Positions 37,705-46,614 of a stretch of 64,000 nucleotides of DNA are shown piece by piece. The position numbers and the translations under genes were made by a program. The stretch comes from Streptococcus sp. DTU_2020_1001019_1_SI_AUS_MUR_006 (lineage in GTDB: Bacteria; Bacillota; Bacilli; Lactobacillales; Streptococcaceae). Each line of letters begins with the position of its first letter. Position 1 is the first letter of the stretch. The DNA lies in NCBI RefSeq assembly GCF_032340315.1, contig NZ_CP135436.1:62001-126000 (forward strand), given 5' to 3'. Under the pieces are notes generated by a model. The model was not told the origin of the DNA, ran no database searches, and saw only the letters and a list, made by a program, of their open reading frames with translations.

Positions 37705-38388
37705 TTAATCGTCACTTCCAAAGATACGCAAGAAGCTGAGGAAGAGGTTGATAAAGTCGAGGTAGAGGCTAAGCGCCAATGAAATTGCCCAACCTGTAGC
37801 GACTTGACCATTTGATTCTTCATAAACATAGCGAATCTTTTGGTTATCCCAAGCAATCAAACCTGCAAAAACAAGAACCATGACAATACTGATAATGTAG
37901 TCGAAGAGACCACTGTTTAAGAATACATTGACAATCATAGCCAAGATAAGACCCACCAGGGCTCCAATCAAAGCACGTCCGATACCACTCAAGTCCTTTT
38001 TAATCACAACTCCGATAATTGCCATGACAAAGAAGAGGGCAGCGCTAGAAATGAAAGCCGTTAGAACCGTTCCTGGTAGATAGAGCGACACGATGAAACT
38101 CAGTGAAAAACCGTTCACTACTGAATAGATGAGAAACATCGGAAGAGCTGCTGGGCTATTTTTATAAGCCATATTACTTGCTGCAATGACAAGAGCAACT
38201 TCAACTACTCCTGTCACGATTAGCCATATGCGGGCATTAAGCATCAACTGAACAAGAAGGTCTTGGAAGGTTGTTAACATCAAGGCTGAAACAAGTGCGG
38301 ATAAGGCAATCCCAATTCCTACAAAAGCATAAACTTTTGCATAAAATTGATTCAAACCTGAACGTTCTTGAATAATTGTTTGATTCAT
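37705..38388 (-). CDS. Bax inhibitor-1/YccA family membrane protein
   Basis: 227 aa with seven hydrophobic segments and the conserved C-terminal acidic helix region ending LYLDFINLFLSFLRIFG. Relatives (YetJ, YccA) are calcium-leak channels or modulators of membrane proteases such as FtsH. No adjacent partner gene gives a more specific role. Confidence 0.88.
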   Translation of the reverse strand: MNQTIIQERSGLNQFYAKVYAFVGIGIALSALVSALMLTTFQDLLVQLMLNARIWLIVTGVVEVALVIAASNMAYKNSPAALPMFLIYSVVNGFSLSFIVSLYLPGTVLTAFISSAALFFVMAIIGVVIKKDLSGIGRALIGALVGLILAMIVNVFLNSGLFDYIISIVMVLVFAGLIAWDNQKIRYVYEESNGQVATGWAISLALSLYLDFINLFLSFLRIFGSDD

Positions 38389-38441
38389 ATCTTTTTCTCC
38401 TTATGAAATCTTTTTACTGATTATAACAAAAATAAACTATT

Positions 38442-39182
38442 TTAACTCAAATAAAACATGAGTATGCCTGCAGCAATGGCAACGTTGAGACTTTCTGCCT
38501 GCCCTTTCATGCTGATGTGGACCAATTGGTCTGCCTGGTCTGTCATGAATGAACTAATGCCTTGACCTTCATTTCCCATGACCAAGGCAAAATCCTCTTG
38601 ACGAGCCAGTTCACGATAATTTTTAGAGTTTTGTGATAAGGTGGTGGCTAGAATGGGCAAGTGATTCTTTTTAGCCTCTTCAACAAATGTTTCAACAGGC
38701 ATACGATAAATCGGCAAATGAAAATGGCTACCCTGCATGGAACGAAGTGTTTTGAGGCTGTAGATATCAGCCGACTTGCTTGAAACGATGACTCCAGAAA
38801 AACCTGCTGCATCTGCCGTCCGAATCATAGTCCCCACATTTCCAGGATCCTGCACATCTTCTAAAAAGAGATACTTTCCTTGGCTCAAATCTGGTAACTG
38901 ATCCTCCTCCTTTTGAACAATGGCAACAATGCCCTGAGGTGTTTGGGAATCTGCTAAATCGAGCAAGATTTCTTCGGTTACAAAAACAGTCTGAGGATAG
39001 GCTACTAATTTCTCATCATACTCTGCAAGGGCAAATATTTTCTCAATCTTTGCACCAGCCTGAACGGCTTCTTCAAACAGATGCCATCCCTCAATCAGAT
39101 ATGAGGTTTTCCGGTATTTTTTTTGATGTAATTTTTTGGCATTTTTCACCACAGAATTGGCTTTAGAGGTTATAATAGTCAT
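38442..39182 (-). CDS. TrmH/SpoU family RNA 2'-O-methyltransferase
   Basis: 246 aa from ATG 39182. An N-terminal L30e-like substrate domain (MTIITSKANSVVKNAKKLHQ) and a C-terminal SPOUT knot: NVGTMIRTADAAGF, LVMGNEGQGI and SLNVAIAAGILMFYL. A TTG 6 codons upstream is unlikely because it would lie inside the promoter. The -10 box ends 6 nt before the ATG, so the mRNA is probably leaderless. The RNA target (23S rRNA or tRNA) cannot be told from sequence. Confidence 0.86.
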   Translation of the reverse strand: MTIITSKANSVVKNAKKLHQKKYRKTSYLIEGWHLFEEAVQAGAKIEKIFALAEYDEKLVAYPQTVFVTEEILLDLADSQTPQGIVAIVQKEEDQLPDLSQGKYLFLEDVQDPGNVGTMIRTADAAGFSGVIVSSKSADIYSLKTLRSMQGSHFHLPIYRMPVETFVEEAKKNHLPILATTLSQNSKNYRELARQEDFALVMGNEGQGISSFMTDQADQLVHISMKGQAESLNVAIAAGILMFYLS

Positions 39183-39188
39183 AGAAAT

Positions 39189-39197
39189 ATTATAACA
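39189..39197 (-). promoter_or_regulatory. Extended -10 promoter giving a leaderless transcript
   Basis: Minus-strand TGTTATAAT, with only 6 nt between the box and the methyltransferase ATG and no Shine-Dalgarno. On the opposite strand a TATAAT at 39171-39176 probably serves the divergent acylphosphatase gene. Confidence 0.6.
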
Positions 39198-39215
39198 CAA
39201 TCAAGGAGGTTTGGT

Positions 39216-39494
39216 ATGCAAAAGGTTAAAATGATCGCCCAAGGTCGCGTCCAAGGAGTGGGCTTCCGCTGGGGTGTCTATACCCTAGCTCTAGAACTAG
39301 GTGGCATTACGGGTCGTGTCTGGAACAACGATGACGGAACCGTTGAAATTCTTGCCCAAGCAGAGTCTTCAGCCATCATGGCTAAATTTATCCAAGAGAT
39401 CCGAAAAGGCCCTACCCCATTCTCTAAAGTAACCTATCTTGATGTTCAATTGAGTAACTTTCCATCTTATTCAGACTTCAAAGTCGCAAATTAG
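39216..39494 (+). CDS. acyP: Acylphosphatase
   Basis: 92 aa. The signature GRVQGVGFRWGVY (residues 9-21) carries the phosphate-binding Arg, and the catalytic Asn lies in GRVWNNDDGTVEI. It hydrolyses acyl phosphates. AAGGAGG precedes the ATG. It is divergent from the methyltransferase and upstream of yidC2. Confidence 0.95.
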   Translation: MQKVKMIAQGRVQGVGFRWGVYTLALELGGITGRVWNNDDGTVEILAQAESSAIMAKFIQEIRKGPTPFSKVTYLDVQLSNFPSYSDFKVAN

Positions 39495-39571
39495 GTCTCT
39501 AGAACTATTGTATATTTTCCAAAAAAACAGTAGAATAGAAAGGTATAATTTTTAAAGAAGGAATAAAAACA

Positions 39572-40498
39572 GTGAAATCAATTAAACGAATCGCTCTCTC
39601 AGTCATGGGAGTGGCTATGCTATTAGTCTTGACAGGTTGTGTCCAGGTTGATAAATCAACAGGACTCCCAACTGGACCCGTTTGGGATTTCTTGGGTGCT
39701 CCAATGGGAGAAGCTATCAAATACTTCGCTAATGATCAAGGTCTCGGTTTCGGTGTTGGGATCATCATCGTAACCATTATCGTTCGCTTGATTATCCTCC
39801 CACTTGGTATCTACCAATCATGGAAGGCGACCCTTCACTCTGAAAAGATGAATGCTCTCAAGCACGTCCTTGAACCACATCAGACTCGCCTGAAAGAAGC
39901 AACGACACAAGAAGAAAAATTAGAAGCTCAACAAGCTCTCTTTGCTGCTCAAAAAGAGCACGGCATCAGCATGTTTGGCGGCGTGGGATGTTTCCCTATC
40001 CTCATTCAAATGCCTTTCTTCTCTGCTATCTACTTTGCTGCCCAACATACTGAAGGAGTTGCCCAAGCAAGCTACCTAGGAATTCCTCTAGGCTCACCTA
40101 GTATGATTTTGGTTGCCTTTGCTGGTATCCTTTACTATCTTCAATCACTCCTTTCTTTACATGGAGTTGAGGATGAAACTCAAAGAGAACAAATCAAGAA
40201 GATGCTCTATATGAGCCCTCTCATGATTGTCGTGTTCTCTGTCTTCTCACCAGCCAGCGTTACACTTTACTGGGTTGTCGGTGGTTTCATGATGATTCTT
40301 CAACAATTTATCATCAACTACATCGTTCGTCCAAAACTTCGTAAAAAAGTACGCGAAGAATTTGCTAAGAACCCACCAAAAGCAAGCAAAACTTCAAGCA
40401 CTCGTAAAGATGTAACCCCTGAACCAGCAACAGCTATCACAACTTCTAATAAGAAGAAAAACAAAAAGCGCAATGCTGGTAAACAACATTCTAGATAA
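39572..40498 (+). CDS. yidC2: Membrane protein insertase YidC2/OxaA2
   Basis: 308 aa lipoprotein form of YidC: signal ending in lipobox LTGC (Cys23), five membrane helices, and a basic Lys-rich C-terminal tail (about 255-308) that helps ribosome binding. The hydrophilic-groove Arg is in IITIIVRLIILPLGIYQS. Streptococci carry two YidC proteins; the long basic tail and neighbouring acyP point to the YidC2 type. Inserts membrane proteins with or without SecYEG. Confidence 0.93.
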   Translation: MKSIKRIALSVMGVAMLLVLTGCVQVDKSTGLPTGPVWDFLGAPMGEAIKYFANDQGLGFGVGIIIVTIIVRLIILPLGIYQSWKATLHSEKMNALKHVLEPHQTRLKEATTQEEKLEAQQALFAAQKEHGISMFGGVGCFPILIQMPFFSAIYFAAQHTEGVAQASYLGIPLGSPSMILVAFAGILYYLQSLLSLHGVEDETQREQIKKMLYMSPLMIVVFSVFSPASVTLYWVVGGFMMILQQFIINYIVRPKLRKKVREEFAKNPPKASKTSSTRKDVTPEPATAITTSNKKKNKKRNAGKQHSR

Positions 40499-40502
40499 AA
40501 AA

Positions 40503-40537
40503 TAAAAGGCTTAGCTTAAATGCTGAGCCTTTTCTAT
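40503..40537 (+). terminator. Terminator of yidC2
   Basis: AAAAGGCTTAGC-ttaaat-GCTGAGCCTTTT. Confidence 0.9.
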
Positions 40538-40545
40538 AGTCAAAA

Positions 40546-40577
40546 AGAGGCCGAGAAAAAATTCCGACCTCTTCTTT
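40546..40577 (-). terminator. Terminator of pflA
   Basis: On the minus strand AGAGGTCG pairs with CGGCCTCT around a T-rich loop, followed by TTTTTG. Confidence 0.8.
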
Positions 40578-40581
40578 CATT

Positions 40582-41376
40582 TTATCCATGTACACGTTTC
40601 ATGTAATCTTGATAGCTTTCTGTATCCATCAATTCCTTAGCATTCTTAACACGATCTGCTGTTGGAGGTTTAACTCCTTCAAGTGAATACGGAATCCCAA
40701 GCTCACGCCATTTGAACTCACCCATAGTGTGATAAGGCAAGATTTCAAACTTATCAACATTTTTGAGAGTTTTTACAAACTTACCAAGTTCAATCAAATC
40801 TTCATCGCGGTCTGTCAATCCTGGCACTAGCACGTGACGAATCCAAACAGGTTTACCGATTTCTGACAAGTACTGAGCACAAGCCAGAATATTTTTATTG
40901 GTTTGACTGGTAACAATCTTGTGTTGTGCTTCGTTGATTTCCTTGATATCAAGGAGAACCAAGTCTGTCACGGCCATTAACTTGTTGAACTTTTCTAGAT
41001 AGCGTGGTTTGTTACGGAATGGAAGGGCACAAGTATCCAAGGTACAGTGGATACCTTTTTCCTTTGCCTTAGTAAAGAGGGCAATCAAGAAATCAATCTG
41101 CAAGAGGGCTTCTCCTCCACTGACTGTGATACCTCCCTTGTCACCCCAGAAACCACGATAACGAAGCGCTTCTTCTAGAACATCATCTACTGTTCGTACA
41201 CGAGATTTATTTGTTTCCATAGCCCAAGTATCTGGGTTATGGCAATATTGGCAACGCATCTGACAGCCTTGCAAAAAGACAATAAAACGAATCCCAGGGC
41301 CATCTACCGCCCCAAAACTCTCTGTCGAATGCACCATTCCTGTCACTTGTCCATAGTCAATTATTTCCTCAGACAT
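40582..41376 (-). CDS. pflA: Pyruvate formate-lyase-activating enzyme
   Basis: 264-aa radical SAM enzyme with the CxxxCxxC cluster in GCQMRCQYCHNPDTW and the SAM-binding GGI(T)VSGGEALLQ segment. It places the glycyl radical on pyruvate formate-lyase under anaerobic conditions. A near-perfect cre site precedes it. PflB is not in this window. Confidence 0.95.
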   Translation of the reverse strand: MSEEIIDYGQVTGMVHSTESFGAVDGPGIRFIVFLQGCQMRCQYCHNPDTWAMETNKSRVRTVDDVLEEALRYRGFWGDKGGITVSGGEALLQIDFLIALFTKAKEKGIHCTLDTCALPFRNKPRYLEKFNKLMAVTDLVLLDIKEINEAQHKIVTSQTNKNILACAQYLSEIGKPVWIRHVLVPGLTDRDEDLIELGKFVKTLKNVDKFEILPYHTMGEFKWRELGIPYSLEGVKPPTADRVKNAKELMDTESYQDYMKRVHG

Positions 41377-41389
41377 ATCGTTACCTTCC

Positions 41390-41404
41390 TTGAAAACGTT
41401 TTAT
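41390..41404 (+). promoter_or_regulatory. cre-like site upstream of pflA
   Basis: TTGAAAACGTTTTAT has one mismatch to the cre consensus, 13 bp before the ATG. Confidence 0.55.
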
Positions 41405-41509
41405 AGTCTTTATTATACCATGACTGAAAAGAAAAACCACAGATTTTGCCTATTTTTTAGAAAACAATCTGTTTTTCACTTTCAACTTTCATGATTTTCA
41501 AAATATTTA

Positions 41510-42763
41510 TTAATCCTTGTCAAAATCAAAGCCATAGAGAGTCGCAAAATAGTCCTCTGGTCGCTCGGCTCGGCGGATCAAGCGTGCTCCACCATCCTCT
41601 GTATATAGAATTTCTGCCGAACGAAGCTTGGCATTGTACTGGTAACCCATAGAGAAGCCATGCGCACCTGTATCATGAATGACTAACAAATCACCAATTT
41701 CTGTTTGAGGTAGATCACGATTAACTGCAAACTTGTCGTTGTTTTCACAAAGAGAACCAACAACATCAACCACTTCAGTCTGACCATCAGGATGCATCAT
41801 ATTGGTGATGTGGTGATAGGCGCCATACATAGCTGGTCTCATAAGGTTAACAGCTGAGGCATCTACTCCTAAATATGTACGGTAGGTTTTCTTTTTGTGG
41901 GTTACTTTTGTGACTAAAATTCCATGAGGTGCCAACATAAAGCGTCCTAGCTCTGTAAAAATCTTAACTTGACCAAGACCTGCTGGTGTGAGGACTTCCT
42001 CATAAACCTGACGAACTCCCTCACCGATTACAGCGATATCATTAGGCTCTTGATCTGGGCGATAGTTGACCCCGATACCACCTGAAAGATTGATAAAGTC
42101 CAGTGAAATACCTAACTTTTCCTTGATTTCTACTGCCAATTCAAAAAGCTGACGTGCTAATTCTGGATAGTAGAGATGGGTCACTGTATTGGAAGCTAGG
42201 AAGGAATGAATCCCAAAGGTTTTAACTCCCTTTTCTTTCAAGATGGCAAAGACTTCAAAAAGCTGTTCCTTAGTCATCCCGAACTTAGCTTCACCAGGAT
42301 TATCCATAATGTCCGTACCCAGTTCAAATACTCCACCAGGATTGTAACGGCAAGAGATAATTTCAGGGATGCCTGCTGCACGTTCCAAATGGTCAATATC
42401 TTCAAAGGCATCCAAATTAATAGTCGCCCCCAATTCTCGCGCATAAGCATATTCTCTATCTGGGGTGTTATTAGATGAGAACATCATATCCGCCCCTGAA
42501 AACCCAAGCTTGTGACTCATCAAAAGTTCAACATAACTGGAACAATCCACTCCACATCCTTCTTCTTGTAAGATTTTCAAGATGGCTGGAGTTGGCGTTG
42601 CCTTAACTGCGAAGTATTCTTTAAAGCCCTTATTCCAAGAAAAGGCTTTGTTTACTGCACGTGCTTTCTCACGAATCCCTTTTTCATCGTAAAGATGGAA
42701 TGGGGTTGGAAACTCCCCAACAATCTTTTCTAAGGCTTCACGTTTAATAAATGGTGTTTTCAT
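41510..42763 (-). CDS. lysA: Diaminopimelate decarboxylase
   Basis: 417-aa fold-type III PLP enzyme. Lys54 in EYFAVKATPTP binds PLP; GIGVNYRPDQEP and the SLCENNDKF segment (with the Cys of the second active site half) are conserved. It produces L-lysine, which this group uses as the third residue of its peptidoglycan stem. Between pflA and purR, each with its own terminator. Confidence 0.92.
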   Translation of the reverse strand: MKTPFIKREALEKIVGEFPTPFHLYDEKGIREKARAVNKAFSWNKGFKEYFAVKATPTPAILKILQEEGCGVDCSSYVELLMSHKLGFSGADMMFSSNNTPDREYAYARELGATINLDAFEDIDHLERAAGIPEIISCRYNPGGVFELGTDIMDNPGEAKFGMTKEQLFEVFAILKEKGVKTFGIHSFLASNTVTHLYYPELARQLFELAVEIKEKLGISLDFINLSGGIGVNYRPDQEPNDIAVIGEGVRQVYEEVLTPAGLGQVKIFTELGRFMLAPHGILVTKVTHKKKTYRTYLGVDASAVNLMRPAMYGAYHHITNMMHPDGQTEVVDVVGSLCENNDKFAVNRDLPQTEIGDLLVIHDTGAHGFSMGYQYNAKLRSAEILYTEDGGARLIRRAERPEDYFATLYGFDFDKD

Positions 42764-42786
42764 AGGACTCCTTCATATTCATTATC

Positions 42787-42816
42787 AAAGAAAGGCTGGG
42801 ACGAAAGTTCCAACCT
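42787..42816 (-). terminator. Terminator of purR
   Basis: AAAGGTTGGAAC pairs with GTCCCAGCCTTT (G-T pairs allowed) around TTTC, followed by CTTTG. Confidence 0.65.
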
Positions 42817-42835
42817 TTGTATTTCAAGTCAATTC

Positions 42836-43660
42836 TTATTTTTCTGTATCAAAGATATTTCCAACTTCAACAGCAATTTGTTGGTTCTTCACATCAATGT
42901 TCGTGACTCTCAAGAGTGACTTGTAGTCGAACTGTTGTTCACGGTCTTCCTGTGCATTATCAGCAAAGACAGCTACACCAGCCAACTCTGAATCAAACTC
43001 AGACAAGAGGCTAATCATCCCGTTAATGGTTCCTCCACCCTTCAAGAAGTCATCGACGATCAAGACACGACTTCCTGCTTTGAGGCTACGTTTTGAAAGG
43101 AACATCTTTTCGATACGGTCACTAGAACCTGAAACATAGTTGACACTAACAGTTGAACCTTCAGTGATTTTCAAGTCGCGACGGACAATGACAAATGGTA
43201 CGTTGAGGACATTTGCTACCGCATTCGCAAGCGGAACCCCTTTGGTCGCAACAGTCATAACGGCATCAATCTTCTGATCCATAAAGCTCTTAGCAATAAT
43301 GCGACCGATATTTTTCAAAATAGCTGGAGTGCTCAATAGGTCAGATAAATAAATGTAGCCACCTGGCAGAATGCGGTCACTCTCTGAAAGTTTATCACGA
43401 AGCTCTTCGATAATCGTTTTAGACTCAAGGGTAGAGATCGATGGTGTAAAAATAACACCACCACCAGCACCTGTCACCGTTTGAATATGACCGATTTCAA
43501 TTTCTTCGAAAGCACGTTTAATGATGACGATATCTTCAGAAATAGACGATTTGGCAGATTCATACTTTTCCGCAAAGGTGTTGAGACTGGTTAATTTGTA
43601 TGGATTGTTAATCAAGTAATTGGAAATGACAACCATCCGATCACTTCTTCTTAATTTCAT
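42836..43660 (-). CDS. purR: Purine operon regulator PurR
   Basis: 274 aa. An N-terminal winged helix (residues 1-75) is followed by a phosphoribosyltransferase fold with the PRPP loop VLIVDDFLKGGGT (about 200-212). In streptococci PurR controls purine synthesis genes, with PRPP as effector. Confidence 0.95.
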   Translation of the reverse strand: MKLRRSDRMVVISNYLINNPYKLTSLNTFAEKYESAKSSISEDIVIIKRAFEEIEIGHIQTVTGAGGGVIFTPSISTLESKTIIEELRDKLSESDRILPGGYIYLSDLLSTPAILKNIGRIIAKSFMDQKIDAVMTVATKGVPLANAVANVLNVPFVIVRRDLKITEGSTVSVNYVSGSSDRIEKMFLSKRSLKAGSRVLIVDDFLKGGGTINGMISLLSEFDSELAGVAVFADNAQEDREQQFDYKSLLRVTNIDVKNQQIAVEVGNIFDTEK

Positions 43661-43716
43661 TATATTTTTACCATTCTTTTTTATTTAGTCTTTTTCTCAT
43701 TATATCACACTAAAGC

Positions 43717-43758
43717 AAAAAAACGAACTTTATTGCCTAAATAAAGTTCATTTTTTTA
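43717..43758. terminator. Bidirectional terminator after yhaM
   Basis: GAACTTTAT-tgcctaa-ATAAAGTTC with A7 on one side and T7 on the other. Confidence 0.85.
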
Positions 43759-43762
43759 GTTT

Positions 43763-44704
43763 CTAGTCTAATTTTGGCTTGTAGAAGGAACGATTGTCCA
43801 TAGCAAATACTTTATTGGTCATTTCTCCCTTATCAACAAGGGCCAGAGCTGTTGTCATCATCATCATGCTGGCATCCAAATTATCAATCATATGAATAAT
43901 TTCTGCTTCCATCACTCGAGGACGAACTGGACTACCATACTCAAGGAGACCATGATGACTGAGAATGACATGGCGAAGAAGTACAACCTCTTCTCTGGTA
44001 TCATCAATGCCAAGTTCCATTACCGCTTTGGTAATTTCGCTATCAATCAGAGCGATATGACCGATAAGGTTTCCTCTTACTGTGTACTCTGTCTGGTCAG
44101 GACCTGTCAACTCAATAACCTTGGCAAGGTCGTGCAACATAATTCCCGCATAGAGCAAGCTCTTATTGAGCTGAGGATAAATATCTGCAATTGCTTCTGC
44201 CAAACGAACCATAGTGGCAGTATGGTAAGCAAGACCTGTCTCAAAAGCATGATGGTTAGTCTTAGCAGCTGGATAGGAGTAGAATTCCTTGTCATATTTG
44301 GTGTAGAGATTCCGAACAATTCGCTGCCAAATTGGATTTTCAATTTTAAAAATCATCTGCGCCATATACTCACGAATCTCTTTGGCATCTACTGGAGATT
44401 TAACCTTGAAGTCCGCTGGGTCATTGGGTTCCCCAGGTTGTGGTAAGCGAAGGGTGATTTGATTAACCTGAGGCGTATTGTTGTACACTTCACGACGACC
44501 TTGCATATGGACTACTTTCCCTGCTGTAAAGGTTTCAACATTGTGGGGTTGAGCATCCCAGAGCTTCCCTTCGATTTCTCCACTATCATCTTGGAAGGTG
44601 AAGGCTAGGTAGTTTTTCCCAGCACGTGTCTGTCTCAAGTCAGCTGACTTGATCAGGTAAAAGCCTTCAAAAAGCTCATCTTTCTTCATGTGACTAATCT
44701 TCAT
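43763..44704 (-). CDS. yhaM: 3'-5' exoribonuclease YhaM
   Basis: 313 aa from ATG 44704, which has GAGGA upstream and overlaps the rmuC stop; an upstream extension of 21 codons inside rmuC is rejected. N-terminal OB-fold (DLRQTRAGKNYLAFTFQDDSG) and C-terminal HD domain with HHAFETGLAYHT and MLHDLAKVIE. It degrades RNA from the 3' end and was first named Cmp-binding factor 1 in staphylococci. Confidence 0.92.
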   Translation of the reverse strand: MKISHMKKDELFEGFYLIKSADLRQTRAGKNYLAFTFQDDSGEIEGKLWDAQPHNVETFTAGKVVHMQGRREVYNNTPQVNQITLRLPQPGEPNDPADFKVKSPVDAKEIREYMAQMIFKIENPIWQRIVRNLYTKYDKEFYSYPAAKTNHHAFETGLAYHTATMVRLAEAIADIYPQLNKSLLYAGIMLHDLAKVIELTGPDQTEYTVRGNLIGHIALIDSEITKAVMELGIDDTREEVVLLRHVILSHHGLLEYGSPVRPRVMEAEIIHMIDNLDASMMMMTTALALVDKGEMTNKVFAMDNRSFYKPKLD

Positions 44705-45950
44705 ATTCTTCCTCATCTTCTTGGAATTGGAGCAAATCAAGCGCAGGCTCACCTTCTGATAACTCAATGTGACGAAGCGTTCGCTCGATAGCTGTAGTAC
44801 GACGGTTTAATAAATCATCAATATTGCCAGAGGCATGTTGGAGGTGTTTTTGCGCTTTAACCAAAATACCACCAAACTTGCCAAATTCGGTTTTGACACT
44901 AGCAAGGGTTTTACTGATATGGTCCGCACTCTTTTGGATATTAAGGGTCTTGAAACCAACCGATAGGGAGTTTAGGAGGGCTGACAAGGTACTTGGTCCT
45001 GCAACGATAATCTGCTCCTCCCGTCTCAACTCATCAAAGAAAGCAGGATTGCGAACAATTTCCGAATAGAGTCCTTCTGTCGGAACAAACAAGACTCCAA
45101 AATTGGTTGTCCGTGGCGGTGCCAGATACTTGCTCTTGATATCTTTAGCAAAACGTTTAACACTTGCTAGGAGAGACTTACGACAATGCTCAATCTCTTC
45201 CTTATCACCTGCTTCATAAGCTTCTTCCAGACGGTAATAATCTGCCAGTGGAAACTTAGAATCAATCGGTAGATAGACATATTCCTGGTCACCTTGTCCA
45301 GGTAACTTGATGGCGTATTCCACACGTTCACTAGAGTTTTCAACTGTTGCAAATTCTCGTTCATACTGGGCAGGTGTCATGATATCTTCGATAATCTGTC
45401 CCAGTTGTAATTCTCCTAGAATTCCTCGCGTTTTAGTTCCAGAAAGGACTTTATTAAGCGCACCGACATCTCGCGCCACCGTCTGCATTTCTCCAAGTCC
45501 TCGGTTGACAGATTCCAGTTGCTTGGAAACTGTCTCAAAAGAGGCCTGCAAGCGTGTCTGCAAGGTCTTTTCTAGCTTTTCCTCAACCGTTTGGCGCATC
45601 TGTTCCAAACGTTGCTCATTTGATTCCTGCAAGGCCTGAAGGCGTTGGTCAGTCTTATCTCTTGTTTGGAGGAGGTTTTCATTCATCTCCTGTCGAACCT
45701 GAGTCAGACCCTGATGCAATTCGATACGCACTTCCTGCAAGCGATCACTGACAGCCACTTCAAGATTTTTTTGATCAATCTGACTAGCTTGTCGAGCTTG
45801 TTCAAAGCGATAATCCAGCTGGTCTGAGAGATTATCTGCCTGATCTTCTAAACTCTTGGTCAAATATTGCTCCTGCTTGTCCTGCCTTTGCCAAATCAGA
45901 AAAAGCCCGGCTAGGTTAGCAATTAATAACAGTAGTAATACAATCTCCAT
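44694..45950 (-). CDS. rmuC: DNA recombination protein RmuC
   Basis: 418 aa from ATG 45950 (AGGAGG upstream); 14 upstream codons inside the thiamine pyrophosphokinase gene are rejected. N-terminal membrane helix (2-17), a long Gln/Glu-rich coiled coil (about 20-150) and the RmuC nuclease-like core (GTKTRGILGELQLGQIIEDI, VYLPIDSKFPLADYYRL). It limits inversions at repeats in E. coli. Overlaps yhaM by 11 nt. Confidence 0.92.
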   Translation of the reverse strand: MEIVLLLLLIANLAGLFLIWQRQDKQEQYLTKSLEDQADNLSDQLDYRFEQARQASQIDQKNLEVAVSDRLQEVRIELHQGLTQVRQEMNENLLQTRDKTDQRLQALQESNEQRLEQMRQTVEEKLEKTLQTRLQASFETVSKQLESVNRGLGEMQTVARDVGALNKVLSGTKTRGILGELQLGQIIEDIMTPAQYEREFATVENSSERVEYAIKLPGQGDQEYVYLPIDSKFPLADYYRLEEAYEAGDKEEIEHCRKSLLASVKRFAKDIKSKYLAPPRTTNFGVLFVPTEGLYSEIVRNPAFFDELRREEQIIVAGPSTLSALLNSLSVGFKTLNIQKSADHISKTLASVKTEFGKFGGILVKAQKHLQHASGNIDDLLNRRTTAIERTLRHIELSEGEPALDLLQFQEDEEEYED

Positions 45951-45951
45951 C

Positions 45952-46614
45952 CTACCTCCTGTCCTTGCTATGCAAGACAACCACATAGCCATCTGGGCAA
46001 GTCACTGACACTTCCCTATCTATATATTCGTTAGAAGCGTAAACTTTCTTAAAGAAAAAATTCTCCTCTGTCAGTTCATACTTGGCACCGAGTATTGTCA
46101 AACGACTATCCCTCACAGGCATAAAGGCCAAATAATCATAGTCCGAACGTGGTTCTAGCTGACTGGTCCCTTCTGGGCAATAGCTAATCAAATTTTGCCC
46201 ATCCTCAATCTCTATTTGACGCATATAGGGCGCCAATTTAGGATTGCTAGGCAGAAAGACATTGGCCAGCATATGGTCGATGCGACCACCTAGGGCACCA
46301 AAAATGGTCACTCGAGCTTGAGGATCCTTTTCAAAAACCGTTAAAAGTGCTAATTCCAGATCCGTATCATCTTTTTCTGGCTGGGCTTGGACAAAGTGAT
46401 GAGCACGCTTTTGAATCAACTGACGTTCTTCTACAGTCACAGAATCAAAATCCCCAACGGCTATAGTAAGAGGAAGTTCTTCCTCCAGTACCCAGAGTGA
46501 GCCACGGTCCACACCGACAAAGCAATCAAAATCTATCCTATAATGTCCACAGTCTCCACCAGCAAAAACTGCAACTTTAGTCCAGTTGTTTTCGGAGAGC
46601 TTGCACTCGTTCAT
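45952..46614 (-). CDS. Thiamine pyrophosphokinase
   Basis: Converts thiamine to thiamine pyrophosphate. Motifs AVGDFDSV, EKDDTDLELAL and FGALGGRIDHMLANV are visible. Start uncertain: relatives begin at MTKVAVFAGGD, but here that codon is TGG, so translation must start upstream. The ATG at 46614 has GGGAG 6 nt before it and is chosen, giving 220 aa; it overlaps rpe by 38 nt. Confidence 0.88.
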   Translation of the reverse strand: MNECKLSENNWTKVAVFAGGDCGHYRIDFDCFVGVDRGSLWVLEEELPLTIAVGDFDSVTVEERQLIQKRAHHFVQAQPEKDDTDLELALLTVFEKDPQARVTIFGALGGRIDHMLANVFLPSNPKLAPYMRQIEIEDGQNLISYCPEGTSQLEPRSDYDYLAFMPVRDSRLTILGAKYELTEENFFFKKVYASNEYIDREVSVTCPDGYVVVLHSKDRR

